Below are positions 45,204 to 58,135 of a stretch of 64,000 nucleotides of DNA, one piece after another. Below the pieces are notes generated by a model, which did not search any database, was not told the DNA's origin, and worked only from the letters and a program-made list of their open reading frames with translations. The translations under genes were made by a program, and so were the position numbers. This DNA is from Hyparrhenia diplandra. Lineage: Eukaryota > Streptophyta > Magnoliopsida > Poales > Poaceae. The stretch covers positions 167,293 to 231,292 of the forward strand of contig JADLZK010011195.1 of NCBI GenBank assembly GCA_015847255.1, written 5' to 3'. How positions within the stretch are numbered: position 1 is the stretch's first letter; the number at the start of each line of letters is the position of its first letter.

Positions 45204-48200
45204 TCATATAGAAAAAAAGCGAGCTACTTCTCTGTACAATTGCTCGCCCTCAAATGGCTTGGAAACATAACCGTCCATTTCAGATTTCAAGCATTGTTCG
45301 TGTGTTGCCTGGACAACATCTGCTGTCATGGCTAATATTGAGTTCGCCACTGCCTGACCCCTAGGCATTCTGGCGGGGCTTCTCCACGTTCTATTTGCTC
45401 ATTTAGATCTCTTTCCATCACTCTAATCCTTTTTGTGGCTTCAAATCTGCAAGGTACCAAATGCATGACAAAAAGAAAAAAGAAAATGTAAATCCATGAC
45501 AAGAGCAAGTATTGTGTATCAACTGAATATAGGTACAGATAGTGTGTAAAGTATGGTGAGATGATGAGTATACAAAGATAAAACTCACCCATCCATTTCG
45601 GGCATCTGTATGTCCATGAAACAAGCATCAAAACTGTGAGGAGGTTTCAGTAGTGTGATTGCTTTCTTCCCACTATCAGCACAAGTTACTTCTGCGCCAT
45701 ATTTCTTCAGAGCACCTTCAGCAACCTTGAGATTTACAATATTGTCATCAACCACTATGATTTGTTTCTTGTGAAGAAGGCTGCCCAGTGCTGAATTGCC
45801 AACTAGCCCATTCCTGCAATGCAGTTTATCTATCCCACCCAATGCTCTTTGTAGCGAAACCTGAAGCATGCTTGCACGAAGTGGCTTCATAATTACATTC
45901 AAGTTATATTCCCTGAACATATGTGAATTGCTTTTGACAGAACTTTTAGGGTTCTCCAAAAGAAAGAACTTTGTAGAGTCCGGCTGATCTTTGTTCCTCA
46001 ATTTAGTAACCAAAAGAGGCATAGAGTGGGATTCCTTCAGCCAGGTTTCTTTGTCAACGAGCACAAGCTTTGCAATCTGTGATCCACAATTACTTTGAGA
46101 AATATACTGTTCTAGGTCAGTTATCAATTCGGTGTGAACTCCCAGTCTCTGCAAATGGTACTTAGTAACCTTGGCACGGACCGGCCTGTGATCTACCACC
46201 AATGCATTGATCTCTTTAAACTCTGCCGATCTGTTCTCATTTCCACTGGAATGGGCCCTCGTAAGCACCGCAGTGAAGGTGAAAGTAGAACCGATCTGGG
46301 GTTTACTTGCAAATCCAATCTCTCCCTTCATGAGGCCAACCAAGCACTTGCTGATGCTTAATCCAATGCCAGTGCCCCCATGGATGCGAGCAATGGATGG
46401 ACCTACTTGCATGAAAGGGGTGAAGACACGGGACTGAGCATCGGACAGGATTCCAACACCCGTATCTTCCACTGATATTATCAAGCTTATTGAGTCCGAG
46501 GAAACGGGTGCAAAAGGCGTCTCAGATGAGTTCAGATCCCTACTAAAAAGTCGAAAGTTTTCCCAACTGCGCTTCCTGTTTGCCACTGGGTAGCCACTTA
46601 AGGTATTTGCATATTGAGTTCCGGTCTCAACCTTCAAACAATGCATAATCTCCTCAACGACATGAACCGTCAAGTAGATATGACCCTTCTCTGTGAACTG
46701 TGGAGAATATAGAACTCTTTAGCCAATAAAGAACAAATGCATATAAACATACAAGGGGTTATCCGTTAGCTAATGATGTATAGTGATTATCTTACTTTTT
46801 ATGGAGTTTCCAACAAGATTTGTAATGATTTGTCTTATTCTGCCAGGATCGCCAATTAGCGTTTGTGGAACTTGGTCAGAAACGAACACTGCCAACTGCA
46901 CCCGTTGTGCAACATAGTAAGAAATAACCAAAATAAAGTAAGTGCACTTGGAATAAAATACAGTAAAACTGCAGAGTGTGACAGCAAGGCTGTAATCTTT
47001 GATTACCTCCAGTCCTTTCTCCTGAGCTTTCCCACAGAAGAGAGACAAAATGTCATCACAAGCTGTTCTAAGATCAAAGGGTACCGCTTCAAGCTCAAGT
47101 TTACCAGACTCGATCTTTGCCTGATCAAGAACCTCGTTGATGAGAGATACCAAAGCTTTGCCACTGGCTTGTGCGGTTCTAACATAGTCCTGTTGTGTTG
47201 TGTCCAAATCAGTATCCATGAGCATTTGGAGCATCCCTGCAAAAATCGGAAACATCATATCTCCTTTCACTCTAATTAACAATGAGAAGATTAGTGTACA
47301 ATTTAGATGGGACGAGAACCTCACCTAGAACACCATTCATTGGAGTTCTGATCTCATGAGAAACAGTAGCCAAGAACTGCATACAAAGACGGCATTGAAT
47401 TAATAAGGTACCATTTTGTGGTCCCTATCTCAAAAAAGAGAGGTAGAAAAGAACAAGCCTTTGGCCTCCAAGACAAACAGTAACACACAACATGCATAGC
47501 TATGATTAGTAGCAAAGCTAATCACCTGTGACTTGGCAATGTCTGCATCCTCTGCGCGCTTCTTGAGCAGACTCATCTCCTGAAAGTCATCTTCAACTCT
47601 GGCAATCCGTTTTGCAGTAGCATGAATTATGTATCCAACCAGTAAACCAATCACAAGAGTTCCAATTGATGACGTTATTGCCATCCAAGGCCAAGGCGGG
47701 CTCTGAATGAACCTATTTAAAGAGAAACAGATGAGACAGCAAAGAATAGACTACAGGGGTAACACATTTTAATTACAGGTTTCTTAGAAGAAGAAATAAA
47801 TCACCTGCAGTGCATCTCATGCTTCCTTGTTGGGTCACCAAAGTTGAGTTTGCTGACCTGGCACATGCCACTACCTGTATCATTCGAACCATACATACTG
47901 ATCGGTCTCTCATTAGTAGTATCATACACGTTCACCATGATAGATTGCTTGTCTGCGAGCTGGTGAAGCGATTTATCAACAAGCGCTTCAATGTCAAATA
48001 TGCCACCCAAATAGCTGTTTGCACCCAAAAAAAAAAAAAAAAAAAATGGCCGGCATTAATTCAGCTGCACGATTACTGACTGGAAATAAGAGGCCGGACT
48101 CAGGTAAAGCTTACCCTATAGCAGCCTGAATGCGCTCTTGTGGGCTGGCTTTTGGGGAAGCTCATACTTGTACACGGCGTAGGTGGAGATCACTCCGAGG

Positions 48201-49437
48201 CGATTATTGAGTAGCTTGAAAGGAGCAGTAAGAACACCCTTCCCAGATTCTCTAGCTCGAGTACGTTGTCTCGGTCATCCTGTATTTATTAAGAGCAAAA
48301 AGGAGGAATAGAGATTACCCTGTTGCTCGTGACATGATTTTTTCTTTTTTACCATGAGTAATTGAGTCCCGGGTTTAAAAAAGGAAGGGCAAAAATCCGA
48401 GGTGAAAAAGGGTAGCAACAGATGAGATGAGCACATGGTGAACACCAAAGACTGCAGCTTTTTACGGCCGTGGGCCTGCTGCCCTGCTTGCTCTGTGAAA
48501 AAGATGAAATCTTGCGAGGGAGGGAGTGCTCACGGCGCCGGATAGCAAGTCGAAGGAGATGACATGCTTGTAGGCGTCCTGCGCGAAGATCACGGGAGCA
48601 TACTCCTCCGCCGGCTCCCGCACCTCGGCGTCCTCGGCGTTCCCTGGTCCCTGCGACTGCTTCTTGGTCATGGAGGAGTACATCTTCTTGATGCTCCATC
48701 CCTGCTGGCGCTCGAACTGCTCCCGCTCCGCGTGCATGACCTTGACCCCGTACGCGACCCCGCTCGTGAGCGGCCACTCGAACGCCGTCCTCTCCGCGTA
48801 CCACGCGAACGTTTTCTGCAGCAACAACGACGACAGGCAGAGGGTGATTTCGCCACGGTCGATGACGGAGGAGAAATCAGTGCTAGCAGCAGCAAAAGCC
48901 ACCTACCTGGTCGATGGCGGAGGGTTTCTTGGAGTGGTGAAAGGTGGAGACGAGGATGGCGAGCGCCTGGAGGTGGTTCATGCTGACGTTCAACTGGTCC
49001 TGGAGCATGCGCGCGCGGTCGTCGCACATGGTGGCGAGCGACTCCCTGCGCTTGCCGACGGCCTGGTGGCTCATCCAGAGGTAGAGGAGGGCGGCGAGGA
49101 GCCAGAGCGTGACCCAGAGCGGGATGAGCCAGCGGGAGCTGTCCCGCACCTTGCGCATCCGGTAGTTGGTGAAGAGGTGCGTCCGCAGCGTCCTGGCCGA
49201 CAGCTTCTCCGGCAGGCGGAGCGGCGGCAGGAGCACGCGCATCCGGTCAAGGCCCAGGAAACTGAGCCCCGGCGCGTCGTGCTTGTCCTCCATCCCAACG
49301 ACCCCGCCGCCGCCGCCGCACCTTCCGCGCGCCGTCACGGTCATTCCACTTTCCATTTCCCTTTCGTCGCGGGTCCGGTCCCCGTCCTGTCCAAATCTTG
49401 GGAGCCGCTGGCTTTGACCAGAGGACGGAGGAGGCAT
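45204..49437 (-). pseudogene. Cytokinin-receptor hybrid histidine kinase (CHASE, AHK3-type), frame broken in four places
   Basis: Ten exons: 49437-48907, 48815-48534, 48279-48115, 48014-47805, 47712-47526, 47376-47325, 47236-47007, 46895-46796, 46697-45589, 45446-45204; about 1036 residues if repaired. Order: membrane helix (LIPLWVTLWLLAALLYLWM), CHASE domain, second helix (ITSSIGTLVIGLLVGYIIHA), H-box ATVSHEIRTPMNGVLG, catalytic ATPase boxes (IGDPGRIRQI, DTGVGI, GGTGIGLSI), a degenerate receiver (NALVVDHRPVRA) and a true receiver with phospho-acceptor CFMDIQMPEMDG. One-base changes lie at about 48258 and 48154-48157 (CHASE), 46796-46800 (splice phase) and 45340 (receiver). The start, in GCCGCCATG context, was preferred to an upstream ATG at 49563 that would code simple repeats. 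The family binds cytokinin at ER/plasma membrane and starts a phosphorelay. It is a pseudogene unless the indels are sequence errors. Confidence 0.85.
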
Positions 49438-49563
49438 GGCGGCGGCGGCAGCGGCGGCGGCGGCGGCACGTGGGAGAGAGAGGAGGACGAGGATACGAGA
49501 CCACGAGCGACAGCGACAGCGACAGCGACAGCGAGGGAGAGCAAGCAGTAAGCTGAAATGCAT

Positions 49564-50241
49564 GTCTGTTTGATGTTTCCTTTTGGCAGTATGGGAGCTG
49601 CTTTTTCTACCTACTAATGCACCATTTGCCTATCGTTCAAATCCATTCAAATAAATGTCCCACATTGTTTCAACCTTCTTCTCTCTCATTCTGGGTTCAC
49701 CATTTAACGATCAGGATTAAAAGTGTCATCCTCCTCTCCCATACGCGTCCACGGAATAAACAACGCAGGTTCGAATCCTCATGTTGCCGAAAAAAAAGAA
49801 ATAAAAAAATCACCGTATATACCATTAAAGCGTGGTTGCTGCCCGTGCGCCTCTCTTCCCCCACGCTTGCTCATGCCTCCGCCGCCGCCCCATCCCAGAA
49901 AAAAGCGCCCACGACGGCTTCCCGCCTCCGTTGCGGCGCTATTGCCACCCATGGGTCATTCCACCGCTCCAACAGAGGAGGGTCGTGCCCTGCCGTCCCT
50001 CCGGTGGCGATGTTGCGAGGTTACGGCGATCCCGCGAGAACGCGGCCACCACCCTCCACCAGCAGCGGCCACCACGGCGTGAGCGGCGGCAGGATCCACG
50101 GCGTGGCGGCGTCGGGATCCGATGCGGGTGACGGCGGCGGCGGGATCCGCCAAATACGATGGCGACCGGTTCTCACGCCGCGGGACGCAGCGATGGCGCA
50201 GATCCCGGCTTGTGGGGTCCCCTCCTCCTACCTCGTGTTTG
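49564..50241. other. Upstream flank of the histidine kinase gene
   Basis: About 680 bp between the kinase 5' end and the hAT element. It becomes GC-rich after 49830. Overlapping ORFs here are low-complexity and unsupported. Confidence 0.4.
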
Positions 50242-50249
50242 CTCATGGG

Positions 50250-53200
50250 TATAGATGTCCAACGGGCCGGCCCGACGCGCCGTGGCCATCCAGAACGCTT
50301 GCCGCGGCCCGGGCCCGTGGGCCACTACGGGCCACGGCCGCACACGGGCCATGCCAACTACGGGCTCGGCTGCGCCCTCGGCCCTTGGCCCGTCCGTAGG
50401 CCATCGGGCCGGCCCATGGGCCGAGCGGACGCCACGGGCGGCGGGCTCGCCAGCCCCGGAGATGTAAAAAAACAGCCTAATCATAGTTAAAAAAAAGCGA
50501 TTCAGGTTCGGTTCAACACATGTTCACGGTTGTATTCATCACAGTTAATAGTAGTATAGACGTGATTCAAAGTTCAAAGTTTTTCACGTGATTCTAAGTT
50601 CAAAGTTGATATGAAACATGGCAACAGATTGAATCATTCAATGGTAAACACAAATTGACAATAGATTTTCAAACATCAATGTAAAATATGAGCTTGTGTA
50701 ATCTTTGCCTCATTAAAAACCTTTCTAGGTAAACCCACCCTTGTGGGAGAAACCCTAGAAAGGAAAAGAGTACAAAGCAAAGCTCATATTTACGTTGTTC
50801 ATATATTATAGTTCATAGATCACATCACGCATTCAGCAGTTGTATTACAATAGCCAACATGTGGCGGTGGATGAGGTAAAAGAAAAAAGGACTAAGCTAA
50901 AGTTCCAAGTTTGCCAAGAAAAAGAAGTTCATCTCATCGAGACTCACTCGGTCTCAAACTTGCAAAGTTCAGGTTTTTTGCCAAAGACAAAGGAAGTTGG
51001 ATTGTTTTTACGCACATCACAAAGTAACATGATCAGAACATTAGTTGATATAATGATACATTAAGACTAAGTTGATCGAATCAAAGGAAGTTGGATTGTT
51101 TTACCTCTATCCAGCTCTCCCTCTGTTGGTGGCATTGGTGGCGGTGTCGCCGCGGCCGCCGGGCGGCCACCGCCGCCGATCCTCGTCTCACGCTGCCGCC
51201 CGCCGCCAGGTGCCTTGAGTCGGGGAGGAGGATCACAAAGCCAAAGGTTCTTGAATCCATCTTCTAGGTCTTTGTCCACAACAGTATGTTGAGCTTTCCT
51301 TGCATCTTGGTCCCAATCTTTGATGCGGGTGCATCATCCACATTCTCGGGCAACGAGGCGACGCCCCGTTCTTCAAGTATCCTACCGTCAAGCTAAATGT
51401 AGATTCGGAGGAGACAAGTAGAAACAGGGACAACCATAATATCTCTAGCCATAATAGACAAAATAGGATAGGTTTGTTTGTGATCACGCCACCAAAGAAG
51501 GATGTCAAAGTTAGGGTCACCCCATGCCACGCAGTGTCCTTTGTCAAGTAAGTCGAAAGCTCACTAACAAAGACCAAAAGAGATGTAGTAAGCTGCACTA
51601 GATGATTCACTAGCAAATATCCTACCCCCATTTACACGCACTGGACATAGGAATCACAGGCTGGGGAGTCCTTGATGCACCCGCACTTGAACCATACTTC
51701 TCCCGGTACTTGCAAAACGACTGGTTAACTCCTCTTTGACATCACCATAGCATAAAAAGTAATCAGATCCGGTGGCCTTACCAAGCAAATCTATGGCTAT
51801 CTTGAACCCTTTCATCTTACCTCTAGGATCAAGAATGGTAGCAAATGAATAAAGCATAGGAATTTTATCCCAATATTTAAGAAATTTCATTCTCATAGGC
51901 CTTGCAATAGGTTTAAAGTATTCATTAGTCTCAGCAGCTTGCAAATGTTCAGCCATGTCAATCATTTGATGCAAAACAAGTGGAGCAGTACGATAGTACA
52001 CACCAGATAGAATAACAGTGGAGTTATAAAATTGTTTAAAACTTTATGCAAGTGTTTAGCAATATACCAATGAACATTAGTCAGTAACTTCGAGCCATAA
52101 TTAGAGTTAATGAACACAAAACACCTCCTTGTATGGTATCAAATGTTCAAGCATCAGAAAAGTAGAATTCCATCTAACATCCATGTCCAAGCCAAATTTC
52201 CTAGGTGTCATACCTCTAGCAATACAAAAATCTTTGAATCTAGCAATCCTAGTATTAGAAGAATTCAAAAAGTTTATAGCAGTTCTCAAATCATCAAGCC
52301 ATTGTTTACATACTTTCAAACCAGATTTGACAATTAGATTTATGACATGGCAAGCACAGCGTTGATGCACAAGGAAGTACTTAACCCTGTTGGGGTCATC
52401 TCTAGTTGGTGCAGGATAAGAACCTAAGTAACCAAACAGAACAGGACCCAAGATATCATATGCTCTAGAATTAGCAGAAGCATTGTCTAGAGTCACAGCA
52501 AAAACTTTTTCAATCAATTCAAACTCCTCTAGCACAGTAGCTATACAATCAGCAATGTTTTCACCAGTATGGTTGCAATCAATGAGCCTAAAACCAACAA
52601 CCTTTTTTTCAATCTCCCATTCTTTGTTAACATAATGGCAAACAACAGAGATATAGTCCTCCTTAGCATTACCAGACCAGATGTCAGATGTTAAAGAAAC
52701 AGATGATGTAGCATGCAACACATGTTTCATAAGCATGTCACGTTGTTCACCATACAATTTAGCCATATCTCTAGTCGTGGTCTGCCTAGAAACCTCTTTG
52801 AAGAGAGGGTTATGAGCATTCTTAATGTAATCAATCCAAGCCTGTGTAGCACCTATGCCTAATGGAAGATCAAGCCTAGCAATCAAGCAAAGACAATTCA
52901 ATGCGAGCAACCATAGGATCATACTTCAATTAGCTAAACCATTAGCATTCAAAGCTAGCCTAGCCCGAACCATATCGTAATGGTTCTTCAACTGCATACA
53001 TTTTTTTTCATGTGGCGCCTTAAATGACCCGAGTTCCATTAGCGGTATAGCGAGTATCTACTAGAACAATGTTTACAGATAGCCGCAATGCGAACGGTCA
53101 GTCGGCCCCCTCACCATCCTTTACCTCATCAAGTAGGTCCACACATCGAATTTGTTCTTACCAAATTGCGTTGGAGTGTCGGCGTCATCGGGCCCCTCGC

Positions 53201-54243
53201 CATCGACATCAACGCGTCGGCGGCGGAATGCCGAACATGGCAGCTGCATCTTCACGCAGGTCGGTGCCGTCGTCCTCGACCTCCGGTCGCCGTCCGAGCA
53301 CCGGTCCCGGTCATGGACATCGCCGTCGACGCCGCCCGGACAAGCCGACAACCGGCGCCGGAGCGGCGTTGCGAGTCCACGGCCACGCCCGGCATCACCG
53401 GCACCGTCCCTCAACGCCCGCTTGGGAGGAGGCTGCTGGCCATGTCCACTCCCGGCGGAGGGGAGGAGGACTCGGCGGCCGCACCAACCTCAACCTGCGA
53501 CGAGCCGGTGCGGAGATGCAGAGGTCACATGAGGAGAAGACAGACAAAGGTGAGGTTCGACGGGGAGGGACGAAAAAAAATGATGGAGTTTGAACTGCGA
53601 CTCACATGGCGATGGAAAGAACAGGGGAGGAGGGGGAGGAGAAAGGGAGAGAGGAGTAAGGAGAAAAAGGGAAAAAGTCACGGCTTGCGGGCGGAGGGCG
53701 TATCCGCCGGCACGCCGGCGTCGGAGGCGGTGAGGACAGCCGGTCAGACGAGGGACGGATCCGCGGCGGGAAGGACGGGAATCCGCGGCGAAGGCGTCAG
53801 GTACACACTCCGCCGGCCGGCGGCGGCGGGCGAGCTCGGCGAGGTGGGATTGCGGGCGTCGGCTACAGCCGGCGGCGTCGAATCGGTGGCCCCAGGCGGC
53901 GGTAGCGAGGGCGAGGCGGCGAGGTGGGGTGGGGATTAGGGTTCGAGGGGGGGGCGGGCGGATGGGAATCGGGAGCGGCTCGCGGCGGGGAGAGAGGAGG
54001 GATTAGGGTTAGAGGGGGCGCGCGCGTATATAGGGGTTTAGCGAGAGGGGCGCGGGCTGTGGGCTGAAGGCGGGCTAACGGACCGGGCCGGCCAGGTGCC
54101 GCGGGGGCTGGGATCGGCCCATGGCCCCGCCGGGCACCGGCCGGGCCGCCGTAGCCCGTGTCTGAGCAGGGCTGGCCGGTACCAGGGCCGTTTTGGGAGC
54201 CCGCGGACCGGAACGCAGTCACGGGGCCCAATGGACATCTATA
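50250..54243 (-). mobile_element. hAT (Ac-like) DNA transposon, 3994 bp, perfect 8-bp TSD
   Basis: Terminal inverted repeats TATAGATGTCCAACGGGCC (left) and TATAGATGTCCATTGGGCC (right, inverted) differ at two bases. Both are flanked by an exact 8-bp duplication CTCATGGG (50242-50249 and 54244-54251). Subterminal regions at both ends are packed with GGGCCGGCCC-like motifs, probable transposase-binding repeats. It contains a decayed transposase gene on the - strand with BED finger and hAT domains. The sharp target duplication shows a single insertion event. Confidence 0.93.
51233..53414 (-). pseudogene. hAT transposase (BED finger, RNase-H-like, C-terminal dimerisation), decayed
   Basis: Read on the - strand. 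KNKFDVWTYLM and then a BED-type finger, CKHC followed by WNSGHLRRHM (about 53080-52990), are split by a frameshift and a stop. The catalytic core (52922-52107) shows LTSDIWSG, VTLDNASANSRAYD, RCACHVINLIVKSGL and DVRWNSTFLML. The next segment (52001-51654) reads KFLKYWDKIPMLYSFATILD. The C-terminal hAT dimerisation motif, SELSTYL to SSEST and RILEER, is spread over frames at 51631-51350. The family excises and inserts the element in the nucleus. At least four interruptions make it inactive. Confidence 0.88.
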
Positions 54244-54251
54244 CTCATGGG

Positions 54252-56500
54252 TAACCCTAGCCCTTTCGCTCCTCAAACCCATGGCTCTCACGGTCTTTGC
54301 TTTACGCTGGACTTGTGATGATACCTCTAACCCTAATCCCCTCTCTTGCTTTGAGGGGCCGAGATCCGGAATGAATCCTCTCCCCCTTTCTTATTCTCTA
54401 TATGTTGTCATTTGAGACATTGGATTCCATTTTGGTTCGAGCTGATGTAACTAGAAACATTGATGTAGATAACAGAGTTATATTCTCTATCTGTTTGTGC
54501 TATCTGAACCAAATTGTTCACTTGAATAGAGGAGATGAATCGTTAGTTATGTGGATTCATCTTATTTTTGTGTAGATAGCCCTTAATGTACAAGTTTTTA
54601 GTAATTATAGCACTGAAGATAATTCGAGTTATGTGAAGCCATCTTATTTTGTGTAGAATTTGACTAATGCAAGAACATGGTAGTCTAATAATAACAGCCA
54701 TTTTTTCAACGTGCTTTTTTTTTTATTTTGGGGCGTGTCTAATTGGCTGTTGCAATTATCATCCGTTGGCATTTGGCTCCTTTTTTAAAATCAAGGATCT
54801 CAAGATCAGACCTGTATATGTTGTGTCTGTAGAAGACCGAACCCACCATTATGTCCACAACATGAATCATTTGAGATAGAAAAACTAGTCTTTCATGTAT
54901 TGTTCAGAAAACTGCTCCATAATAGTTGTTGGAAGAAGTCCTACCATGCACAACGTAATACTGTAGTGAAGTCTCGACTAATCGATGGTCAGATCATTTG
55001 GTCAAAAAATTTGTTCCTCGTGGCATGACAATTATACTTGCTGATACTAATTCTTAAACTGGAAGAATAGTGGGCAATATCTTTGCAAGTACTTGTAGCA
55101 AATGAGGAACTGGTGCAGATATTTTAGTTGGGGCTCTAGGAGCACATATCCATATAATTTAGCCTCTTTGATTCTATTGGATCTTATAGCCTAACATTGC
55201 ATGATCTTTCAAAGTGATTTATGGGAATGTTTCATTTTCAATACCACATCAGAATGCCTCCTCCCCAAGGATGAGCTGTTGAGGAACGTCGTCTCCTTCC
55301 CAAGGATGGACTTGCCAACACGTTGGGCTTTGGGCCAAAGACAAAAACCGTGCGGACTTTGGGCGGGCCCAACCGGTCAACTCCACACCGGCGACGAGGT
55401 GACAGGGTAGCGTGGATGGATCGGGACGAGGTGCGGCTGCGGCGGGCTGCCCAAGCGCCATGGGGACGGCGAGGAGGAAGAGCGCGTGCCGCCGGCCGGC
55501 GGAAGGACGGCCGTGGCTCCACCACCCTTCCCCACAAGTCCACCACAAGCGGAGGCGCTCTCGAGGAGTCGAGGTACGGTCGATTTGCTCCCCAGTCCAG
55601 AGTGCCGATTGCAGCAGGAGCAGTTGAATACGTAGTTGATGCATTGCAATTCACAATAGGAGGGCCTATGATTGAACAAGGATACGAGGAATAGTAAAGC
55701 TCAAATAAAGAATGGCTCCTATGTGCAATCTTAATACAGTAGATACAGGATCAATCTTTCTTTTAGCTTCAAGGCATTATGATCTTCTTTGGCGTATTTA
55801 TGATCCATTTTATACCGCCATAGTCCCTTTTGCCCCCTCTATTGCAGTTGTGTTCTAATTTATACAGACATAGTCCCCCGGGTCTGTTACACACTCTGAC
55901 AGTAGTTCATTTTACTCAATTTACACGGCAACAAGCAATTGTGGGGGAGCATGATTGAAATAAGAGAAAATGCTAGTGTGAGTTGATGTGGAGGCATCGG
56001 TCAACAGACTAGCGTGGCATGAAAACCAACTGACAAAGACTCATATAAATGGCTTCATCTACCAGAAATTGCCGCGACTTTTCCAAGTTCCTTGTCTACT
56101 GCTATGTGTGGATGGAATATTTTCAGGCTGTATTGCACGTGCTTTTGCCTTCAGTGCAACTCTTCCACATCTGTCAAATTGATGCCTTTTGCCTATTGCG
56201 TTCAAAACATGGAACTAATTAACTAGGAGGTTCTCATCGTTGACAAATACTTTTAACAAAATAATTTCCCGTGCAGAGACCATCATCCACACGACACCTC
56301 GGTCCTCTGTATCACAGTTTGTCTACCACTTCAAAGCCTGTGATATCACTGTCTTCTCCTCAAGTTCTCATCTTAACATGCTGTGTGATTTTGCCCACGG
56401 GGACATGTCGATACACAGGATCCCACCATTCATGTCCATGCAATTCAATCAAAGGTAGGCTCTTCCTCCCATTAGTTAAGCTAAACTATTTCCCTGTGAT
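54252..56500. other. Intergenic
   Basis: AT-rich with a GC-rich island at 55370-55600 that yields overlapping ORFs on both strands. I recognise no family and cannot support a gene. Confidence 0.4.
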
Positions 56501-56559
56501 CCAAAGTTCATGCATCTAATCCCTCGATACTGTTACATGTTGAATATCGCGGAAACGGG

Positions 56560-58135
56560 AAGGGATACTGTAGATGATGATTGAATCCTAATGGCGAGAT
56601 TGTTGGTTCTCGCTGATTTGTTCAGGAGTCAGTTAGCAAAATCCTCTACGGTGCCTTCAGAACTATGAGGACAAGCAGAACTCAATTGTGTTGCAAACCT
56701 TGAGAGGCTAGAGATGGCACACATGTTTGGAGGCTGTTCTTGAGACATCTGAGAAGTGGGAGATCACTGATACATCCTTATTTAGCGTTGGTAGGAAGCT
56801 TAAGTCTGCTGCTCAAGACTGCGATGACACATTTGCACAGATCGCGGCGGAGAATCATAGAAGATGAACACACATAGAAAAGGGAAGTAAGTAATTTCTC
56901 CTTTCCAAAGCGAGCTGTATATGCTACCCGGTCATTTATTTCTTCTATCTTTAACCACGACAAGGACGACTTGAATACATCCATTGTTCAAAGATTTGAA
57001 TGGTTTTGCTGATGGTGCTAGCGAGTTTTGAGATTATTAGAGCTTTGGTGGCACGCCACGGTGTCACATGCCCTTTAACCTCTTATGGGCACCTTCTTGC
57101 TAGCAAGATACTACAACATAGAATCATTAGGGCAAACAAATGCCCTTTACTTTTACAGTTGGTGCCATTTTTAGTGATGAGCATGGAATTCAAGGTAGGC
57201 TTTACATCATGCAGAAAGATCACGGTGTGCGGATGATGATTTTTGCTTTACCTTAACACTACAGCTTTCGAAGAGTGATGTATAGTTTGGGGTTGCAATT
57301 CAGTGCTTACAGCTGTTTGCCCCTCTTTTCATATCTCTGGTTGAAAATATCAGGAAAATTCTCCAAGAACTACCTACTGAAGACTTCTTGTGGGTACCAT
57401 ATGTTGATTCACACCAGAAAAATTTTTTGGGACAATGTTCACAGATTTGGCAGTCAATGGTTTCGCCCCAACCCATTATGTTGCAAGCATGATATAAACA
57501 ATCTTTGTCATAGTAGCAAGCTAGAAAAGTCATTTGGATTACCATATGTTTCTCTAGAACCGGTTATTTATGTAGGTATGTGGTGCCAAGTCTCTCTCTC
57601 AGAGTCCGACAAACAGATGGCTTCACTGTCTGAATGTGGAAGTTCTCCTACGTGATCATCCATATAAGAGAGAGCTGGCGTCCTCTTTGCACCACATGGC
57701 TCTTCAGAAGACATGTTGCATGTGGATATGTTTCCTGTAGTAGCAGCAACCAACAGTGAGGAGCAACATTGTTTGCATACTACTGTATTTACCTTGGGAC
57801 AACTTGAGCAGATCATGCTGCCAAAAGCAATAGATTTCTTCTGCCAGAATGAGGAAGCAAAAAGTATACCAAATGCTTCGGAGGTCTAAGCATGGCACTG
57901 CATACATTCAGGTTGAAAGAGCAAGCATGTTCATGCCAAGCACACAGCGAATGTTTCCTGAGCTAGAGAAGGAAGCTGTTGCAAGGACTGGATGAGTTTG
58001 AGTGCCAGACATATTGGGTCTCTCGCTTCCTTGACATATGGACTACTCATGGGTCCATCCAACTGCAAGGCTCAATTATGGACTGGTATCATGAAGTAAA
58101 GGAACAACACAAGCAGCACATCGCTGCGGCCTGAA
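56560..58135 (+). pseudogene. Degenerate coding-like region, family not recognised
   Basis: Short + strand stretches in several frames look protein-like: WEITDTSLFSVGRKLKSAAQ near 56760, IRKILQELPTEDFLWVPYVD near 57350, and MFPELEKEAVARTG near 57950. They are separated by many stops. The middle piece is reminiscent of plant mobile domain (MAIN-like) proteins, but this is a weak impression. It is probably a decayed gene or transposon passenger. Confidence 0.3.

Noticed and set aside
49441..49563. N-terminal extension of the histidine kinase from the ATG at 49563
   Set aside because: It would encode RCRCRCRC and a ten-alanine run from simple repeats; the ATG at 49437 in GCCGCC context is more plausible.
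49745..49800. GGTTCGAATCCTC followed by an A-rich run, resembling a tRNA or SINE B box
   Set aside because: No A box or cloverleaf can be drawn upstream and no target duplication was found, so neither a tRNA gene nor a SINE is supported.
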